Assembly (NCBI GenBank): GCA_023418835.1
Contig: JAEZYW010000157.1
Span: 1 to 9,178, forward strand
DNA: 9,178 bases
Direction of reading: 5' to 3'
DNA from: Bacillota bacterium
Lineage (GTDB): Bacteria; Bacillota; Clostridia; Tissierellales; Peptoniphilaceae
A program made the translations under genes and the position numbers. This document shows, in pieces, positions 1 to 6,181 of the stretch. The notes under the pieces were generated by a model, which ran no database searches, had not been told where the DNA came from, and worked only from the letters and a program-made list of their open reading frames with translations. Numbering within the stretch: position 1 is the stretch's first letter; every line of letters starts with the position of its first letter.

Positions 1-372
1 GTCGTGATCTGATTCTAATAACTCCAAGCCTTCTGAAGCGTCAACTATATTTACTCCAATAGAACCTTCACCTATTAGATTATCAGCCCAGCTCTCCAAC
101 TCACTTCCACTGTAAATAAACATATCACCTTTATTAAGATCGGCAATATCCTTTGCCGATGGTTCCCATCCGTGAACCCCAGAATTTTGTCTAATATTAA
201 TAACTTCTATTAGATCTCCTGTTATTGACTTTGTGAAATCATAAAGGGGATAGTTGGAAACATATACTTTTAATTTTTCTTCCCCTGTGCTTACCTTGCT
301 CCCAGATTCATTGGAACAACTAACTAAAAATACTAATGACAAAAATATGATTAAAATACTTTTCTTTTTCAT
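1..372 (-). CDS. znuA: Zinc ABC transporter substrate-binding lipoprotein, N-terminal part (cut by left edge)
   Basis: This is the surface lipoprotein that captures zinc (or a related metal) and hands it to an ABC importer. The first 124 residues are visible; the rest lies beyond the left edge. A basic start (MKKK) and a hydrophobic run end in the lipobox LVSC, so Cys19 should be lipidated. The mature part shows family hallmarks: VYVSNYPLYDFTKSITGD (about 36-53), then VHGWEPSAKDIADL, where His67 is the expected first metal ligand (usually PHxxEP), then YSGSELESW (87-95). The visible part ends in SDHD, where the His/Asp-rich loop of this family usually begins. An AAGGAG ribosome site lies 5 bases before the ATG. 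It diverges from a Fur-family regulator gene, with a palindromic operator in between, which favours zinc over manganese. The exact metal is inferred. Confidence 0.88.
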   Translation of the reverse strand, partial: MKKKSILIIFLSLVFLVSCSNESGSKVSTGEEKLKVYVSNYPLYDFTKSITGDLIEVINIRQNSGVHGWEPSAKDIADLNKGDMFIYSGSELESWADNLIGEGSIGVNIVDASEGLELLESDHD

Positions 373-396
373 ATTTACTCCTTATTCTTTTCTTAG

Positions 397-413
397 ATGC
401 AAATCATTTGCAT
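397..413. promoter_or_regulatory. Zur/Fur-type operator, perfect 8-1-8 palindrome
   Basis: ATGCAAAT-C-ATTTGCAT is a perfect inverted repeat around one central base, the usual architecture of Fur-family boxes. It begins 4 bases past the predicted -10 of the znuA-like promoter, so it covers the expected transcription start. A bound repressor would block the promoter. The zur-like gene beside it is the obvious candidate ligand. The palindrome is seen directly; the identity of the regulator is inferred from context. Confidence 0.82.
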
Positions 414-417
414 TATT

Positions 418-446
418 ATAATAATGTAATTATTCTTGAATGTCAA
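418..446 (-). promoter_or_regulatory. Promoter of the znuA-like gene
   Basis: On the minus strand there is a perfect -35 TTGACA (441-446), a 17-base spacer and a -10 TATTAT (418-423). A second TATAAT-like hexamer at 415-420 would give a less favourable 20-base spacer. The start would fall near 411, inside the palindromic operator, leaving a leader of about 40 bases. Confidence 0.75.
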
Positions 447-474
447 TGTACAAATTCCTCTTTTATGATAAAAT
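440..474 (+). promoter_or_regulatory. Promoter of the zur-like gene
   Basis: On the plus strand, ATGTCA (440-445) with an 18-base spacer precedes TATGAT (464-469). Overlapping it is an extended -10, TGATAAAAT (466-474). Either would start transcription shortly before the AGGTGA ribosome site at 482-487. The -35 shares its bases with the -35 of the divergent znuA-like promoter, so the two polymerases should compete. Confidence 0.5.
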
Positions 475-491
475 AGTTTTTAGGTGAAACA

Positions 492-908
492 ATGGATATA
501 TTTAAAATTCATGATTTAAAGAAAACAAAAAGTAGAGAAATAATCTACAACAAACTAAAGGAACTCAATGAGCCCATTAGTTCTGATGAACTCCATAAAA
601 TGATTTCTGGAGTTGGGAATATAAATTTAGCCACTATATATAGGAATTTGAATACCTTTGTGGAATTAGGTATAATGGATAAAATCGTAAGACAAGATGG
701 AATCGCTTATTATTTTCTAAATAATGAACATTCCCACTATATGGTGTGCGATAAATGTAAGAACCAATTTAAATTGGAAAACTGCCCTATCGATATGAAT
801 TATATAAATTTATTAAACAAAAGTGGATTTAAAGCTACTGGTCACACCCTAGAAATTCATGGGATTTGTAGAGAGTGTCAGAATGAAAACATAGACGAAA
901 ATGATTAA
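492..908 (+). CDS. zur: Fur-family metal-responsive repressor, probably Zur
   Basis: This is a DNA-binding metal sensor of 138 residues, the usual Fur-family length. The N-terminal winged helix includes the recognition segment NLATIYRNLNTFVELGIM (45-62). The dimerisation and metal part has HSHYMVCDKC (80-89) and GHTLEIHGICREC (117-129). Cys86, Cys89, Cys126 and Cys129 form the two CxxC pairs of the structural zinc site. His80, His82, His118 and His123 are candidates for the regulatory site. The start is supported by AGGTGA 4 bases upstream. Divergence from a zinc-uptake lipoprotein gene across a palindromic operator points to Zur. Fur, PerR or a manganese sensor cannot be excluded from sequence alone. 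It is followed after 12 bases by the 768-residue membrane protein gene, so the two are probably co-transcribed. The operator lies about 26 bases upstream of this gene's own -35, so autoregulation is possible but not evident. Confidence 0.85.
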   Translation: MDIFKIHDLKKTKSREIIYNKLKELNEPISSDELHKMISGVGNINLATIYRNLNTFVELGIMDKIVRQDGIAYYFLNNEHSHYMVCDKCKNQFKLENCPIDMNYINLLNKSGFKATGHTLEIHGICRECQNENIDEND

Positions 909-920
909 GATGGTGATTAA

Positions 921-3227
921 GTGTATTGTAACAAGTGTGGAACTAGATTAAGAAAAAATAGTAACTTCTGTCACGTTTGCGGAAATAAAGTTTCAGAAGT
1001 AGAAATATACATTAGAAAATCAGAGGATCCAATACCCGATCAACTAAGTATGGGCGAAATGTTTGATAAGCCAGATTTCAAGAAATTAGAACAAAGAGAG
1101 GGACGCTTTTTAGATGTCCTGAGATCTTTCAGAATAAAAAAAGATCGACCCCATATTCCCCTTGAAGGAGATAATGAGGTCTCATTAAAATTAAAATCTC
1201 CAATTAAAGAAAAGCCCGAGATTAAAGAGTTGGAATTTTCAGATAGTGATTTTTCGAAGAAAGAAACCTTATCAGAAAAAGAAGATTTCGAAGAATTTGT
1301 CCCTCCTATATTTGAAATTAGTAACAAATCTTCAATTCAAGAAAAAGTGGAAGACTTTAATGAGTTGGACAAAATAGATGAAGAAATAAATTCCCCCAAA
1401 GGACCTTCAGTTTTTAAAAGATTTTTTGAATACATGAAAGAAGAGGAAGTTTATGACAAAAACATCTTAGACCGAAAGTCCAATGAAACTGAAGATAAAG
1501 AATTGGATTTGACAGATGCTCAAATTATTTCTAGCGATGAAGAAGTTCTAGAGGGTGCTAGTTTAGAAGAAAATGTAGTAATAGATCCTTCCGAATCAGA
1601 AATTGACTATACAGATTCAGATTCTGAAATAGAAATTGATGAAATAAAGGAAAAGAGTCCATCTATTTTTAGTAAACTCAAATCTTTTCTAAAGGAAGAA
1701 GACGAGGACAATCTTTTGGATCTGAGTCCTGATGAATATTCAGATTTAGTTTATGGACAAGGAAAATTAGAAGATTTGGAAAAAGAACCTCTTTTAGAAA
1801 TCAAAGAGGGAGAAGAGCCTGAAAAAGATTTTCAAGAATTCCAAGTTCCAGAATTTGAATTAAAAGACGAGGAAAAAATAGAAACTGACCTCTTGTCTGA
1901 AGAAAGTGAAGATGAAGAAAAACCTAGTTTAATTGACAACATAATGGGTTTCTTTGGTCGTTCTAAAAAAGATGAAATCCCTGAAGAAGATTTGGAGGAC
2001 TATACTGAAGAAGAAGATTTTGAAGAGGAACAGCCTTATACAATAAAATCTACTTATTCATATACGGATACTGAAAAAACTATAAGATATTCTAAAACAG
2101 TAATAGATTCTTATTTGAGCAAAGCTGAAAACGGCGAATTAGATTTTGATGATTTAGATTCTATTGAAGAACTACCTCGAGAAGAAGTTATAGAAACTGT
2201 TGAAGAAGAGCCCATTGAACCAATTATAGAAGAAGAACCTTTTGTCGAAAAAATTGAAGATGAAATTATAATTGAAGAACATTTACTTTCAGAAGAAGAA
2301 TATCCCGAAGAAACTGTAGATGAAACTCAATATGAGGAACTTATATTAGACAAAAGAAAAGTTATCGATGAAGAATTAGATTTTGAAACAGTTGAAGAAG
2401 TTGCTCCTGTTATTGAAAAAGAAAAGACACCTGGAGTTATATCAAATATAACAGATTTCTTTAAGAGTATTCCTCAGTTTTTCACTGCTACTTCTAAGGA
2501 CAAAAACGATGGAAAAGAAAAGGACAATATAGATATTATTTTAAACTCCCCTGTGACTTCTGAAGATACAATGCCTTTAGTTTTGTCTAGGGAAGAAAGG
2601 GAGATTTTAAATAAAGAAATTGATAAGAGACAAAAGGGTTCTATTGAAGAACAGGTACTAAAGAGAACTAATGTAAGGGTAGCTCCAGTTATGCGTAAGA
2701 TGATTAATCTAGGGGCGAAGCTGATTATACCTCTATTTATAATAGTACTATCCATTGCCTGCTGGACAATTTCATGGGCAATTTCAAATCCAATATTTAT
2801 TGGAGTTTTGGGAATAATTAAGTTTTTTATACTATATCTTACAATATCTTTGGCTACCAATTCAGCTTTTAATTCAATTGGCTTAAGATTAAAAAGATCT
2901 GTAGTGAGTCTGTTTATATTCTTGCAAATGTTAGTCTATCAAGTTTTAGATGCAGCCTATATAAGATTCACTTTTGTAGAAGGACAAACTGTAGAAGCCT
3001 TGTTACACGTTTTAAGTCCAAAGATATTTACAATAATTTTCTTTGGTTTACTTGCCTTTTTACTATTAGTTTTTAACTATAAAAAGATAAAAGAAAGACG
3101 AGGAACCTTAGTTTTTATTGGTTGGTATATTGTAATTTCCACTACGGTAACTTTGGTAATAATATTGTTGGAATTGTTCTTCTTTACAATACTCTATTCT
3201 CTATTTAAAGAAGCCCTATTCCAATAA
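921..3227 (+). CDS. Zinc-ribbon, acidic-linker, polytopic membrane protein of unknown function
   Basis: I do not recognise this 768-residue protein as a named family. It starts with GTG, preceded by GATGGTGA (909-916). A zinc ribbon fills the N-terminus (Cys3-x2-Cys6 and Cys17-x2-Cys20). Residues about 25-590 are very rich in Glu and Asp and probably disordered. Embedded there are short amphipathic segments of one pattern, Pro-Ser/Gly-aliphatic-x3-hydrophobic-x2-Phe-hydrophobic-Lys, at 162-176, 247-261, 335-352 and 504-518, with a weaker one at 61-75. The C-terminus has about five hydrophobic segments (roughly 595-621, 624-646, 660-682, 701-720 and 728-762, the last perhaps two helices). There is no signal peptide, so the zinc ribbon and acidic part should be cytoplasmic. 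A role as a membrane-anchored scaffold or sensor is only a guess. Linkage to the zur-like gene may mean zinc-related control or mere adjacency. Confidence 0.85.
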   Translation: MYCNKCGTRLRKNSNFCHVCGNKVSEVEIYIRKSEDPIPDQLSMGEMFDKPDFKKLEQREGRFLDVLRSFRIKKDRPHIPLEGDNEVSLKLKSPIKEKPEIKELEFSDSDFSKKETLSEKEDFEEFVPPIFEISNKSSIQEKVEDFNELDKIDEEINSPKGPSVFKRFFEYMKEEEVYDKNILDRKSNETEDKELDLTDAQIISSDEEVLEGASLEENVVIDPSESEIDYTDSDSEIEIDEIKEKSPSIFSKLKSFLKEEDEDNLLDLSPDEYSDLVYGQGKLEDLEKEPLLEIKEGEEPEKDFQEFQVPEFELKDEEKIETDLLSEESEDEEKPSLIDNIMGFFGRSKKDEIPEEDLEDYTEEEDFEEEQPYTIKSTYSYTDTEKTIRYSKTVIDSYLSKAENGELDFDDLDSIEELPREEVIETVEEEPIEPIIEEEPFVEKIEDEIIIEEHLLSEEEYPEETVDETQYEELILDKRKVIDEELDFETVEEVAPVIEKEKTPGVISNITDFFKSIPQFFTATSKDKNDGKEKDNIDIILNSPVTSEDTMPLVLSREEREILNKEIDKRQKGSIEEQVLKRTNVRVAPVMRKMINLGAKLIIPLFIIVLSIACWTISWAISNPIFIGVLGIIKFFILYLTISLATNSAFNSIGLRLKRSVVSLFIFLQMLVYQVLDAAYIRFTFVEGQTVEALLHVLSPKIFTIIFFGLLAFLLLVFNYKKIKERRGTLVFIGWYIVISTTVTLVIILLELFFFTILYSLFKEALFQ

Positions 3228-3262
3228 CATAATTTAATTTAAAAAATAAGTATTTGTTTATT

Positions 3263-3338
3263 AAAAGGTCGAAGATAATATTCTTATCCTTACCTGCCAA
3301 GCCGAGGTAGTAAGAGAAAAAAATTATCAAGACCTTTT
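3263..3338 (+). repeat. Structured intergenic element, copy 1
   Basis: A 76-base imperfect palindrome. The outer stem is AAAAGGTC (3263-3270) with GACCTTTT (3331-3338). After a small internal loop comes GATAAT (3274-3279) with ATTATC (3323-3328). Inside, CTTA (3283-3286) can pair with TAAG (3311-3314) and TACCT (3291-3295) with AGGTA (3305-3309), leaving a 9-base GC-rich loop. Its first 19 bases are identical to those of copy 2 at 3385. I match it to no known RNA family. Confidence 0.75.
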
Positions 3339-3347
3339 CTTTTTTTA
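3263..3347 (+). terminator. Probable terminator of the zur-like / membrane-protein operon
   Basis: Copy 1 of the structured element begins 35 bases after the membrane protein stop and is followed at once by a T-rich run (3335-3346, interrupted by one C). This makes an unusually large rho-independent terminator. The weakness is the AT-rich base of the stem and the long hairpin. Confidence 0.55.
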
Positions 3348-3384
3348 TCATTGATGGGAGCTCGGAATATTAATAAACTTATCT

Positions 3385-3470
3385 AAAAGGTCGAAGATAA
3401 TATACTTTTGAGACCATTACTTGGCCTGCCGGCCTCGAGGGTAGTCGAGAAAGGATTTATCGAGACCTTT
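3385..3470 (+). repeat. Structured intergenic element, copy 2
   Basis: An 86-base relative of copy 1, starting 122 bases downstream of it. AAAGGTC (3386-3392) pairs with GACCTTT (3464-3470) and GATAA (3396-3400) with TTATC (3457-3461). CTTTT (3405-3409) pairs with GAAAG (3449-3453), GAC (3412-3414) with GTC (3444-3446) and TAC (3418-3420) with GTA (3441-3443). Opposed GA/GA steps fall at 3393-3394 with 3462-3463 and at 3410-3411 with 3447-3448. The tip holds GGCC-TGCC-GGCC (3423-3434). The middle differs from copy 1 in sequence but still pairs. No T-run follows, so it is not an ordinary plus-strand terminator. Confidence 0.72.
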
Positions 3471-3498
3471 GTTCCTTATCAAGAATTATTATTTTACA

Positions 3499-3527
3499 TA
3501 AAAAAGACGCCTACAATAGACGTCTTT
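3499..3527 (-). terminator. Rho-independent terminator after rny
   Basis: On the minus strand, AAAGACG (3527-3521) pairs with CGTCTTT (3509-3503), with a smaller CTA/TAG pairing inside the loop. The hairpin is followed by more T residues down to 3500. It lies 20 bases after the rny stop codon and is the natural end of the minus-strand transcript. Confidence 0.85.
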
Positions 3528-3546
3528 ATAGTCAAATTAATACTGA

Positions 3547-5085
3547 TTATTTTGCATATTCAATTGATCTAGTTTCTCGAATAATATTTACTTTAATTTG
3601 TCCAGGATACTCCATCTCGTTTTCGATTCTCTTTGCAATATCTCTGCTAAGAACTATCATTTCACTTTCACTTATAGACTCTGGTTTCACAACAATTCTG
3701 ACTTCTCTACCTGCTTGAACTGCAAATGCCTTTTCAATTCCTTCAAAGGAATTGGCAATTTCTTCTAGCTTTTCAAGTCGTTTGATATATGATTGCAATG
3801 TTTCTCTTCTAGCTCCAGGTCTTGCCGCTGACAATGCATCTGCAGCTTGAACTATGATAGCTTCAATATGAGTTGCTTCCATGTCTCCATGGTGAGACTG
3901 TATCGCATCAATTACAGGACCAGGTTCTTTATATCTTTTAGCCAAATCCACGCCTAAAGCTACGTGTGTCGCTTCAAATTCGTGATCAATAGCTTTACCT
4001 AAGTCGTGAAGCAATCCAGCTCTTTTTGCCATTCTAACATCAGTACCCAATTGGTCAGCTATAAATGCAGATATTTGAGCTACTTCTATAGAATGTCTTA
4101 ATGCGTTTTGACCATAGCTAGTTCTATATTTTAACCTACCCAAAGTCTTTTTAATTTCTGGATGGATGTCGTGTATCCCCAATTCGAACACAGCATCTTC
4201 TCCTGCATCCTTGATGCTTTGTTCTACTTCTTTGCCTGCTCGTTCGACGACTTCTTCAATCCTAGTTGGATGAATTCGTCCGTCGGTAATTAGTTTTTCT
4301 AATGCCAATCTTGCAACTTCTCTCCTTACCGGATCAAAGCTGGAAATTGTAACTGCTTCTGGCGTATCGTCTATAATTAGGTCTACCCCTGTTAAAGACT
4401 CAATGGCTCTAATATTTCTTCCTTCTCTACCAATTATTCTCCCTTTCATATCGTCATTCGGTAAACTTACAGTAGTTACAGTAAGTTCAGGAACATAATC
4501 TGCAGAAACTTTTTGAACTGCATTTGCAATTACATTTTTGGCAATTTTTTCTGATTCTTCTTTCGTCTTATTCTCGTACTCTTTGATAATAGCAGCAGAT
4601 TCATGAACAACTTCGTTTTTCAATTCCTCTAACAAAACTTCTTTTGCTTGTTGTGTAGTGTATCCTGAAATTCTTTCCAATTCAGCGATCCTCTGGCTTA
4701 ACATATCTTCAATTCTGTTTTCTTTTTCTTCCACTTGTTTAATTCTATCTGTAAGAGATTGATCTTTTCTTTCTAGATTAGTGGCTTTTTTATCCAGTTG
4801 ATCTTCTTTATTGGCAAGTCGTTTTTCATGTTCTGAGTTTTCTTCTCTACGTTTTTTATTTTCCTCTTCTGCTTCAGTTCTCATCTTGTGAATTTCTTCT
4901 TTAGCTTCCAAGAGGGCTTCTTTTTTTATAGATTCGCTTTCTCTCTCTGCGTCTATCATTAGATTTTTAGCGTGAGTTTCTGCAGAACCGATTTCTCGCT
5001 CTGCGGTTTGCTTTCTCATCATGTATCCAAAAGCAATTCCCACGATTCCAATTATCAAATAGATTGCGTATTCGATGAAGAACAC
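3547..5085 (-). CDS. rny: Ribonuclease Y
   Basis: RNase Y is a membrane-anchored endoribonuclease that starts decay and processing of many mRNAs in Firmicutes. At 512 residues it has the normal length. In order it shows an N-terminal membrane helix (about 4-24), a long charged coiled coil (about 25-190), a KH RNA-binding domain with [15 protein letters not shown] (215-229), and an HD domain with His331, His360-Asp361, His398-His399 and Asp416 as the metal-binding set. It ends in [11 protein letters not shown], typical of the family. The start is uncertain. The only GTG (5085) overlaps the last G of a strong GGAGG, too close for that site to serve it. Codon 4 (ATC, 5076) sits at ideal spacing and would give 509 residues. 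It has its own promoter 191 bases downstream of the Rad50-like genes and a terminator after it. recA and rny are close neighbours in many Firmicutes. Confidence 0.97.
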   Translation of the reverse strand: MFFIEYAIYLIIGIVGIAFGYMMRKQTAEREIGSAETHAKNLMIDAERESESIKKEALLEAKEEIHKMRTEAEEENKKRREENSEHEKRLANKEDQLDKKATNLERKDQSLTDRIKQVEEKENRIEDMLSQRIAELERISGYTTQQAKEVLLEELKNEVVHESAAIIKEYENKTKEESEKIAKNVIANAVQKVSADYVPELTVTTVSLPNDDMKGRIIGREGRNIRAIESLTGVDLIIDDTPEAVTISSFDPVRREVARLALEKLITDGRIHPTRIEEVVERAGKEVEQSIKDAGEDAVFELGIHDIHPEIKKTLGRLKYRTSYGQNALRHSIEVAQISAFIADQLGTDVRMAKRAGLLHDLGKAIDHEFEATHVALGVDLAKRYKEPGPVIDAIQSHHGDMEATHIEAIIVQAADALSAARPGARRETLQSYIKRLEKLEEIANSFEGIEKAFAVQAGREVRIVVKPESISESEMIVLSRDIAKRIENEMEYPGQIKVNIIRETRSIEYAK

Positions 5086-5092
5086 CTCCCCT
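5085..5092 (-). promoter_or_regulatory. Ribosome binding site of rny, which questions the start codon
   Basis: The minus strand reads AAGGGGAGGTG before the coding region, matching the anti-Shine-Dalgarno as GGAGGTG. The last G of GGAGG (5085) is the first base of the GTG start. Eight bases separate GGAGG from the ATC at 5076-5074. There is no other ATG, GTG or TTG start at reasonable spacing in this frame. Confidence 0.7.
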
Positions 5093-5105
5093 TCAATATT
5101 TAGTT

Positions 5106-5126
5106 TTCAAGTTTCAAATTTCAAAT
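5106..5126. repeat. Three tandem 7-bp repeats in the rny leader
   Basis: TTCAAGT, TTCAAAT and TTCAAAT follow one another directly, between the rny promoter and its ribosome site. They would be transcribed into the 5' leader. No role is evident. Confidence 0.6.
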
Positions 5127-5164
5127 TTTATTTTCAGTATGAATTTAAATAACTATACTATATA

Positions 5165-5193
5165 ATTTTATATCATTTATGAAATATATTCAA
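5165..5193 (-). promoter_or_regulatory. Promoter of rny
   Basis: On the minus strand TTGAAT (5188-5193) is separated by 17 bases from TAAAAT (5165-5170), giving a leader of about 75 bases. The 5086-5276 gap contains only this promoter, the 7-bp repeats and AT-rich sequence. I see no GC-rich terminator after the preceding gene, so read-through from the recA operon is also possible. Confidence 0.6.
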
Positions 5194-5276
5194 CTCTTAG
5201 TTTCATTGAGGATTACAGAAAATGTTAAAATAAAAACAAATGTAAATTAAATTTTAATAATCTAAAATAAATCCGC

Positions 5277-5918
5277 CTATTCTTCGTATTTTTCTACAAG
5301 GGAAATCCCATTTTCTTGACTGACCCTATAAATATTTTTAGAAAGAGAGGCTAGATGAGAGTTGTGTGTTATCATGATAATTTGCCGCTGCATTTGTTTA
5401 GAAAACTGTACCAAAAAATCTCCTATATCGAAAGTGTACTCCTCGCTGACGTGTTTTGTTGGCTCGTCTAAGATAAGGGGACCTTCTATTTTAGGATTTG
5501 AGTTTTCTAAAAAAGACATTCTCAAAGCTAAACTGACAATGTCTACAATACCCCCACCCTTTGAAATATCCGGTTTAGTCTTTATAATTCCATTTTCATT
5601 TTCTTCCACTATAAAAAATTCTGCGCTGGAATTGTTTCTCTTTTCAGTGATTTCAATTTCAAATTTATAGTCCTTATCGAATATATATCTTAAGCTCCTA
5701 GTTGCTAAATTTTCTATTTGAATTTTTCCTTGTTCTCTAGCATATTGGGAAGTCTTTTGAAAAAGTATTAACACCTTTTCCAAAGTATCCACTTCGTCTG
5801 AAAGTTTCTCTACTTCTTCAACTAAAGACTTTTCTTCCTTTTCCAACATCTGCTTCTTAGCATTTTCGGAATAATAATGTCGTTTTAAAAGGCTAATATT
5901 ATCTTCAAGAGCGTTCAT
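5277..5918 (-). CDS. Rad50/SbcC-like ATPase, C-terminal half as a separate protein
   Basis: This 213-residue protein carries the second lobe of an SMC/Rad50-type ATPase head and no Walker A. A coiled coil (about 1-60) leads into the signature motif SKGGGIVDIVSLALRMSF (119-136). Walker B is GPLILDEP (146-153, with Asp151 and Glu152), followed by a D-loop-like stretch and the switch histidine in IMITHNSH (His185). A working ATP site needs the Walker A lobe, which is on the separate protein encoded at 6182-7627. The two should therefore assemble in trans and work with the Mre11-like nuclease on DNA ends. The start codon follows the preceding stop after one base, with only a weak AGGA upstream, so translation is probably coupled. 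All motifs are intact, so this is not a decayed remnant. Confidence 0.88.
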   Translation of the reverse strand: MNALEDNISLLKRHYYSENAKKQMLEKEEKSLVEEVEKLSDEVDTLEKVLILFQKTSQYAREQGKIQIENLATRSLRYIFDKDYKFEIEITEKRNNSSAEFFIVEENENGIIKTKPDISKGGGIVDIVSLALRMSFLENSNPKIEGPLILDEPTKHVSEEYTFDIGDFLVQFSKQMQRQIIMITHNSHLASLSKNIYRVSQENGISLVEKYEE

Positions 5919-5919
5919 T

Positions 5920-6171
5920 TTAGTTAGTCCTATTCAAAATATCTTTAGGAATCATGGAGTCGGCTTTTTCTAGCATATCTTCAATTTCTCTTTTTAAATT
6001 TGCTATCTCCGCCTCTAAATTCTTTGGATCCACTCCCAACTTTTCCAATTCTTCTAAATATTGTTTTTCTTGGGTTTTTAGTTGATCCAATTGACCTTCA
6101 GCGCGATTTTTCAAATCCTTCGCCTTATCAATATTATCCTTTAATTCTTTTAATTTAACTTCGTAATTCAC
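5920..6171 (-). CDS. Small coiled-coil protein, probable middle piece of the split Rad50-like ATPase
   Basis: An 83-residue, highly charged helical protein with heptad-like leucines in two stretches (about 1-44 and 51-70) separated by GVDPKN. It contains no cysteine, so it brings no second half of a zinc hook. It starts with GTG, 10 bases after the stop of the Walker A protein, and has its own strong GAGGAGG overlapping that stop. It ends one base before the next start. Placed between the two ATPase halves, it most likely provides part of the return arm of the coiled coil. This is inference from position and helix character; on its own it matches nothing I can name. Confidence 0.75.
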   Translation of the reverse strand: MNYEVKLKELKDNIDKAKDLKNRAEGQLDQLKTQEKQYLEELEKLGVDPKNLEAEIANLKREIEDMLEKADSMIPKDILNRTN

Positions 6172-6181
6172 AACTTCCTCC

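Noticed and set aside
1040..1327. Antisense open frame within the 768-residue protein gene
   Set aside because: It mirrors the acidic linker codons, giving a Ser/Phe/Leu-rich product, with no convincing ribosome site or domain.
2474..2860. Second antisense open frame in the same gene
   Set aside because: It lies opposite coding sequence whose sense product has clear membrane helices; no motif or start signal supports it.
3393..3463. Classical kink-turn in copy 2
   Set aside because: The three-base bulge required on the 5' side of the GA step is missing; a single A follows it instead.
3263..3470. CRISPR array or integron attC sites
   Set aside because: Only two copies, imperfectly alike and themselves foldable, with no spacer pattern, no cas or integrase gene, and none of the attC core sequences.
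5221..5260. AT-only inverted repeat after the C-half gene as a terminator
   Set aside because: TTAAAAT and ATTTTAA could pair, but the stem has no G-C pair and the loop is 19 bases, so a chance match in AT-rich DNA is more likely.
5919..6181. The three Rad50-like ORFs as a single gene broken by frameshifts
   Set aside because: Each break has a proper stop followed by a start; the GTG at 6171 has its own strong GAGGAGG. The middle ORF is a full coiled coil, and no coding sequence continues in another frame across the junctions.
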